Shown one piece after another: positions 59,505 through 64,000 of a DNA stretch of 64,000 bases. A model generated the notes under the pieces. It saw only the letters and a program-made list of their open reading frames with translations, did no database searches and was not told the DNA's origin. Origin of the DNA: Tetraselmis striata (Eukaryota > Chlorophyta > Chlorodendrophyceae > Chlorodendrales > Chlorodendraceae); NCBI GenBank assembly GCA_006384855.1, contig VCJN01000981.1:33513-97512 (forward strand), in the 5' to 3' direction. A program made the position numbers and the translations under genes. Positions within the stretch are counted from its first letter, which is position 1, and each line of letters starts with the position of its first letter.

Positions 59505-62500
59505 TTGATTTCCATCACTGTGATCATCATGCCGGAAGGAGTGTCCGCCCGCGCGCCGCGCATTCCGTTGCCGCCCGTTTTCTCTGGTCAGACCAAGGGG
59601 TGGCGCCGCTGGAGGCACCAGATGGAGGCCTATTGCAACGCCACTGGCATGAAGCAGGCCATGATGATGAGTGAGCATGCCTCATCTGATCAGCACTTCA
59701 AGCTGTATGCAACCCTGACTGCGCTGCTCCCCGAGGAGCTCCTGGATGTCATCCGTCGGCACCTGAATGACAATGCTACCTCTGGAGGCCAAGCCTGGGC
59801 AGCTCTGCGCACCCGCTTTGAGGGAGGCCATCTTGGCAGGATCTCCGACATGTATGCGGTGCTCCAATCCGGTCAACAGCGCACCGAGACTGCGGAGGCA
59901 TACTACCATCGCCTGGACAACGCCTTCTTGGACTTGGTGGCTGAGGCTGAGGAGCATGAGGATGTTGAAGCTCCATCACATAACCAAGTTGTGACTCAGT
60001 TCCTGGCTGGCCTCCGTCCCGAGTAGGAGCCCATCATCGGTATCCTGCAGGTGACCGCGGAGCATGAGGGCCGCGCCATCACCTGGGAGGGTGACTGCCT
60101 CAAGCTGGCGCAGAACTACTCCAAGCGTATTGAGAAGAACCATGCATCGGAGCCATCTGCGGAGGGCTACATAGCCAGTGGTGGCACCAAGCGCTCCGCC
60201 CATCTGGCCACAGGCGATGGATCTGGACCTCGCCGCCTTGGTGCCCCTCTGCGCGGTGGATGCTGGCAGTGCGGTGGGCCTCACTTCAAGCGGGACTGCC
60301 CGCAGCGCCCAAGAGGCAACAGGCGTCAAGCTGCTGCGGACCCGGCACCGGCGGCCTTTGTTGAACCCTGGGGCTGAATGATGATCTCGGAAGCTACCCG
60401 GACATGTGGGTGAAGGACAGTGGGGCATATCCGCATATGGTGGCTGACTCTGACAGCTTCGTGGAGTATGAGCAGCTTGCACCACCGGTTGAGGTGGGGG
60501 GTATTTGCTGTCTGGCGGTGGGCCGGGGGACGGTCTGGATGGTTGTTCGAGCCGATGGCGGCGAAGTACGCAGTGTGCTGCGTGGGGTTCTGCATGTCCC
60601 GGACTTGCCGGGCAAAACAAAGCATGGCTACCGCAGGTTGTTTAGCCAGCGGTTGGCGCAGGAGCGTGGCGCTTCGTTTCATTACACGGCCAACGGGGAC
60701 TCCATGGTCTTGCGCTCTGCTGGCCGTGATATGACGGTCCCTATCGGGCGCGCTCCGGGAAGCAACTTGTACGCTTTCCGCAGCAGAATACTAAAGAGCG
60801 GGCGTGCGCCCAGCCCTGCGGATGTTGTTGCGCTGCAAGCTTGTGGGAAGTTGTCAAAGTTGCTGTGGCACAGACGTCTTGGCCATCTGCATGCTGCAGG
60901 CATGGATCGTTTGCTTGCGGAGAGCGTCTCGGGGATCACGTTCGCGAAGGATGAGATACTGCCGTTTTGTGACTGTTGCGCGTTGGCGAAGTCTCACGAA
61001 CAGCCGCGGTCGCGCATTGCGTCAAAGCGTCCTACTGGGCCACTGCAGAAATTTGGAGCTGATATCTGGGGGCCAGTGGGTGTGACGTCCATTGGCGGGT
61101 TCCGTTACGTGTTTGGGATGACTGACTACTACTCGGCATACGGCTGGGTGGTGTTCATGAAGTCCAAGGATGAGGCTCCGAGGGCTCTGCTGTTGGTGGT
61201 GCGCGCTATCAGGCGCGTGCATCCCCGATTCGGATACGACAAGAGTACAGCTCGCCTGAGATTGGACAACGACTCAGTCTTCCAGAGTGCGGATTTTCGA
61301 TCTGCATGCGATGGCCTGCACTTCGTTCCTGAGTTTTCTGCGCCATACTGCCAATGGCAGAATGGTCTGCAGGAGCGTATGTGGCTTACTCTGTCCGAGA
61401 TGACGGTGGCTATGCTTCTACATGCTGGCCTGGGTCGTGAGTTCTGGGCGCTGGCCTTCTGTACCGCGATGCACATCCGCAACAATGTCTACAGTCGGGG
61501 TGTCGGTTCTGTTCCCTACCGGCGTCACACTGGCAAGACCCCAGATGTGGCTGGGTTGCGGGTGTTCGGCTGTCCAGCGTATGTGCACGTGGATGCCGGG
61601 AATAGGCGGAAGCTTGACGCCAAGGCCTTTCGCGGGGTCTTCGTTGGTTATGGGCAGGAATCTCACACCTACTTGGTGTGGAACCCAGCTACTCGCCGCG
61701 TGGTTGCAAGTCGGAATGTGATTTTCGATGAGGGTTGGCGTGATGCGGCTTCCAGCAGCAAGGGGGGCAGCGGGGGCGATGCTGCTGCAAGCCTTGAGAT
61801 GTTCCCCCAATACCAGGCACTTCTCGATAACAGCGGGGTTGGCAGCACGTCCGACGCATCACGGCTGCAAGAGATAACCGAGGCTCACCGGCGTGTCGTG
61901 GATGAAACGGACGACGTTGAGGAGGAGCTTGAGATTGAGGAGGAGCCACTGACTGCGGAGGAACTGGAACTTGGACCGCAGCAACCCACGCTGGAGCTGA
62001 CCCAGTTGGAGACGAACGAGGGAATCGACGATGGCGGGCAAGAGGAACCTATAGTCCAGCGTGCTGAGAGGGACCCCTACCCTGCTCGTTCTCGCCGAGC
62101 TCCTGGGCAATGGTGGGTCGTGCATCCGGAAAACCCCAACGACGACGCTGCAGCTATGATGGCCGCCGCATTCGCGGCAGTGACACAGGGTGTCGATGAG
62201 CCCATCACGCTCAAGCAGGCCCTGTCCGGACCGTTCAAGGAGCAATGGGCGCAAGCCGTAGAGTCAGAATTCAACTCGTTGGAGAAGCAGGGCACGTGGG
62301 TGGTGTGCGAGTTACCAGAGGAGCGAACAGCCATTCCCAGCAAATGGGTATTCAAGGTCAAATACAACGCTGATGGCAGTATCGCGCGCTTCAAGGCCCG
62401 ACTGGTTGTCCAAGGCTGCCGTCAACGACATGGCATCGACTATGCAGAGACTTTTGCACCGACCGTGAAGTTCACCACTATCCGAGTGCTGTTTGCGATT

Positions 62501-63745
62501 GCAGTACAATACGGTTGGAATATCCATCAGGTTGATGTCGACACGGCGTTCCTGTATGCTCCAGTGGAGGAGGAGATCTACATGAGGCCGCCGCCTGGCT
62601 ATGAGCAGTACGATGCAAGAGGGCGGCCCATGGTCTTGCGCTTGTTGAAGAGCCTGTACGGGCTGAAGCAATCACCCCGAAATTGGCACAACACCTTGCA
62701 TAAGTTCTTGGTGTGCTACGGGTTTCAGCAGCTCAAGTCCGACCCTGGCGCGTACGTCTACTGGCAGGGTGGGCAGTTGATCTGCATCCTGGTGGTGTAC
62801 GTGGACGACATGATCTTTGCCTTCAAGGACGCAGTGTGGGCCGCGGATTTCAAGACGGCATTAGGCGCCCGCTTTGACATCAAGGACTTGGGCGTCTGTG
62901 CCTGGGCGCTAGGCATGGCGGTGGAGCGAGACTGGGACAATGCGACGCTGAAGGTGCATCAGGCCAAGTACATTGATGACATGGTGCACAAGTTCAACCT
63001 TGCTGACGCTTACGCTGTGAGCACCCCAGCGGAGGTTGGTGCCGATGTCCCCGGTAGCAACAAGCCGTTGGCTGCTGAGATGCCCTATCAGGCCCTTGTG
63101 GGCAGCCTGCTGTACGCGATGGTGGCTACCCGCCCCGACATTGCCGAAGCTGTGAGCAAGTTGTGCAGGGTCATGGCCAAGCCTGAAGAGCGCCACTGGC
63201 AGGCTGCCAAGCGAGTCCTGCGATACCTGAAGGGTACCAAAACCCTGGGGCTGACCTTCAGTGGGGGCAAGGCTGACGGCCTACTGCACGGGTACTGCGA
63301 CGCCGACTGGGCTGGAGACGTGGTGTCACGACGCTCCACCACTGGCTTCGTCTTCATGCTTTGTGGAGCTGCAGTGAGTTGGAAGTCGCAGCTGCAGGCC
63401 ACTGTGGCGCTGTCAACGGCGGAGGCGGAGTACATGGCGTTGTGTGCTGCTGTGTGCGAGGCGCTGTTCTTGCGCGAGCTGCTGCGCGAGCTGTGTTGTG
63501 CTCAGTCCGAGGCCACAGTGATCTTCGAGGACAACCAGAGCTGCATTGCGCTGACGCGCAACCCCATGACCCATGGTCGCAGCAAGCACATCGCCATCAA
63601 GTACCACTTCACACGGGAGAAGGTGCTCAGCGGGGAGGTGGCAATTGAGTACTGCCCGACTGCACAGATGGTTGCGGATGCACTCACCAAGGCTCTGGGA
63701 AGGCTGAAGCACGCGGAGTTCGCCATGCAGATGTTGGGCGCGTGA
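59505..63745 (+). pseudogene. gag-pol: Copia Gag-Pol, mutated copy
   Basis: Nearly identical to the intact polyprotein, but with a TAG in Gag (60,024-60,026, where the intact copy has GAT AAC) and a ~0.5 kb deletion at about 60,363. That deletion removes the region between the zinc knuckle and the protease and shifts the frame. From 60,404 a 1,113-codon frame runs through protease (VKDSGAYPHM), integrase, RT (YVDDM) and RNase H to the stop at 63,743-63,745. The enzymatic half is open but cannot be made as a Gag-Pol fusion. Confidence 0.92.
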
Positions 63746-63766
63746 TGACTGCATGGCGAGTGGGGG

Positions 63767-64000
63767 TGTTGTTTGATACCAGTCTTGCAGGCGTTTGACC
63801 GGCTGTCTGGAGCCTTGACGCCTGCACACTCTCAGCAGTATCTGTAGACGGCGGAGCGATCGTACGGCTACGAGTACGAGGACGCGAGTACATCTCCGGC
63901 AGCAGACTGTACATGCGGAGCGGCTGTACATCTACGAGTACGAGGACGCCCGTGCGAGCACAATCAAGATTCCGGTACTGCTGAGTATCAATGATGGCGC
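63767..64000 (+). repeat. Copia 3' LTR, cut by the window edge
   Basis: Begins tgttgtttgatacc after the polypurine tract (gagtggggg). Only the first 234 bp are inside the window. Confidence 0.92.

Overview
The window is nuclear DNA of a eukaryote, most likely an alga or other protist, and is almost entirely nested mobile elements plus one endogenous virus. The evidence is Ty1/copia retrotransposons whose primer site resembles the anticodon half of initiator tRNA-Met, a Ty3/gypsy element with an integrase chromodomain, a DIRS/Ngaro-type tyrosine-recombinase retroelement, a PIF/Harbinger-like MITE, and a 26 kb double-jelly-roll-capsid virus. Short TTTAGGG/TTTTAGGG-like telomere motifs hint at the green-plant/algal telomere type, but the species cannot be fixed. 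No clear host housekeeping gene was found; a Nudix-like reading frame at 0.5-1.1 kb is the only non-transposon candidate.

Layout. 0-2.9 kb: a zinc-knuckle gag remnant, the Nudix-like ORF, a tyrosine-recombinase scrap and a gypsy gag fragment. 2.9-6.1 kb: a copia deletion derivative (minus strand) that lost gag, protease and integrase but kept both LTRs. 6.2-10 kb: a decayed DIRS/Ngaro-like element (RT, RNase H, tyrosine recombinase, split direct repeats). 10-13.6 kb: gene-poor repeats including a 911 bp MITE with a TTA target duplication. 13.6-50.1 kb: one gypsy element bounded by ~350 bp LTRs. It is split first by a ~4.2 kb satellite-like array (17.3-21.5 kb) and then, within the integrase C-terminus, by a polinton-like virus (23,191-49,180). 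That virus is itself split by an intact copia element (33,930-40,528; identical-looking 491 bp LTRs; 5 bp target duplication gtgtc) inside its collagen-like fibre gene. 50.1-53.0 kb: another copia fragment. 53-58 kb: an unrecognised truncated ORF, a gypsy fragment, ~600 bp tandem repeats and a 30 bp GC-rich minisatellite. 58.1-64 kb: a nearly complete but mutated copia copy that runs off the window.

The virus. Inverted terminal repeats (2.2 kb left, 0.8 kb right) enclose two gene blocks. The left block reads leftwards, tightly packed: small ORF, packaging ATPase, SAP-like basic protein, small membrane-active-like protein, double-jelly-roll major capsid protein, a second capsid-type protein, an FN3-like protein, a small ORF, a two-TM SLATT-like protein and a discoidin-like spike. 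The right block has a basic protein, a penton-like protein, the broken fibre, an unknown 348 aa protein, a 1321 aa protein-primed family B DNA polymerase, an AT-hook protein and a C5-cytosine DNA methyltransferase whose 3' end lies in the terminal repeat. I see no retroviral-type or tyrosine integrase and no adenain-type protease. Without the copia insert the element is about 19.4 kb. Every gene except the fibre is open, so capture by the genome looks recent.
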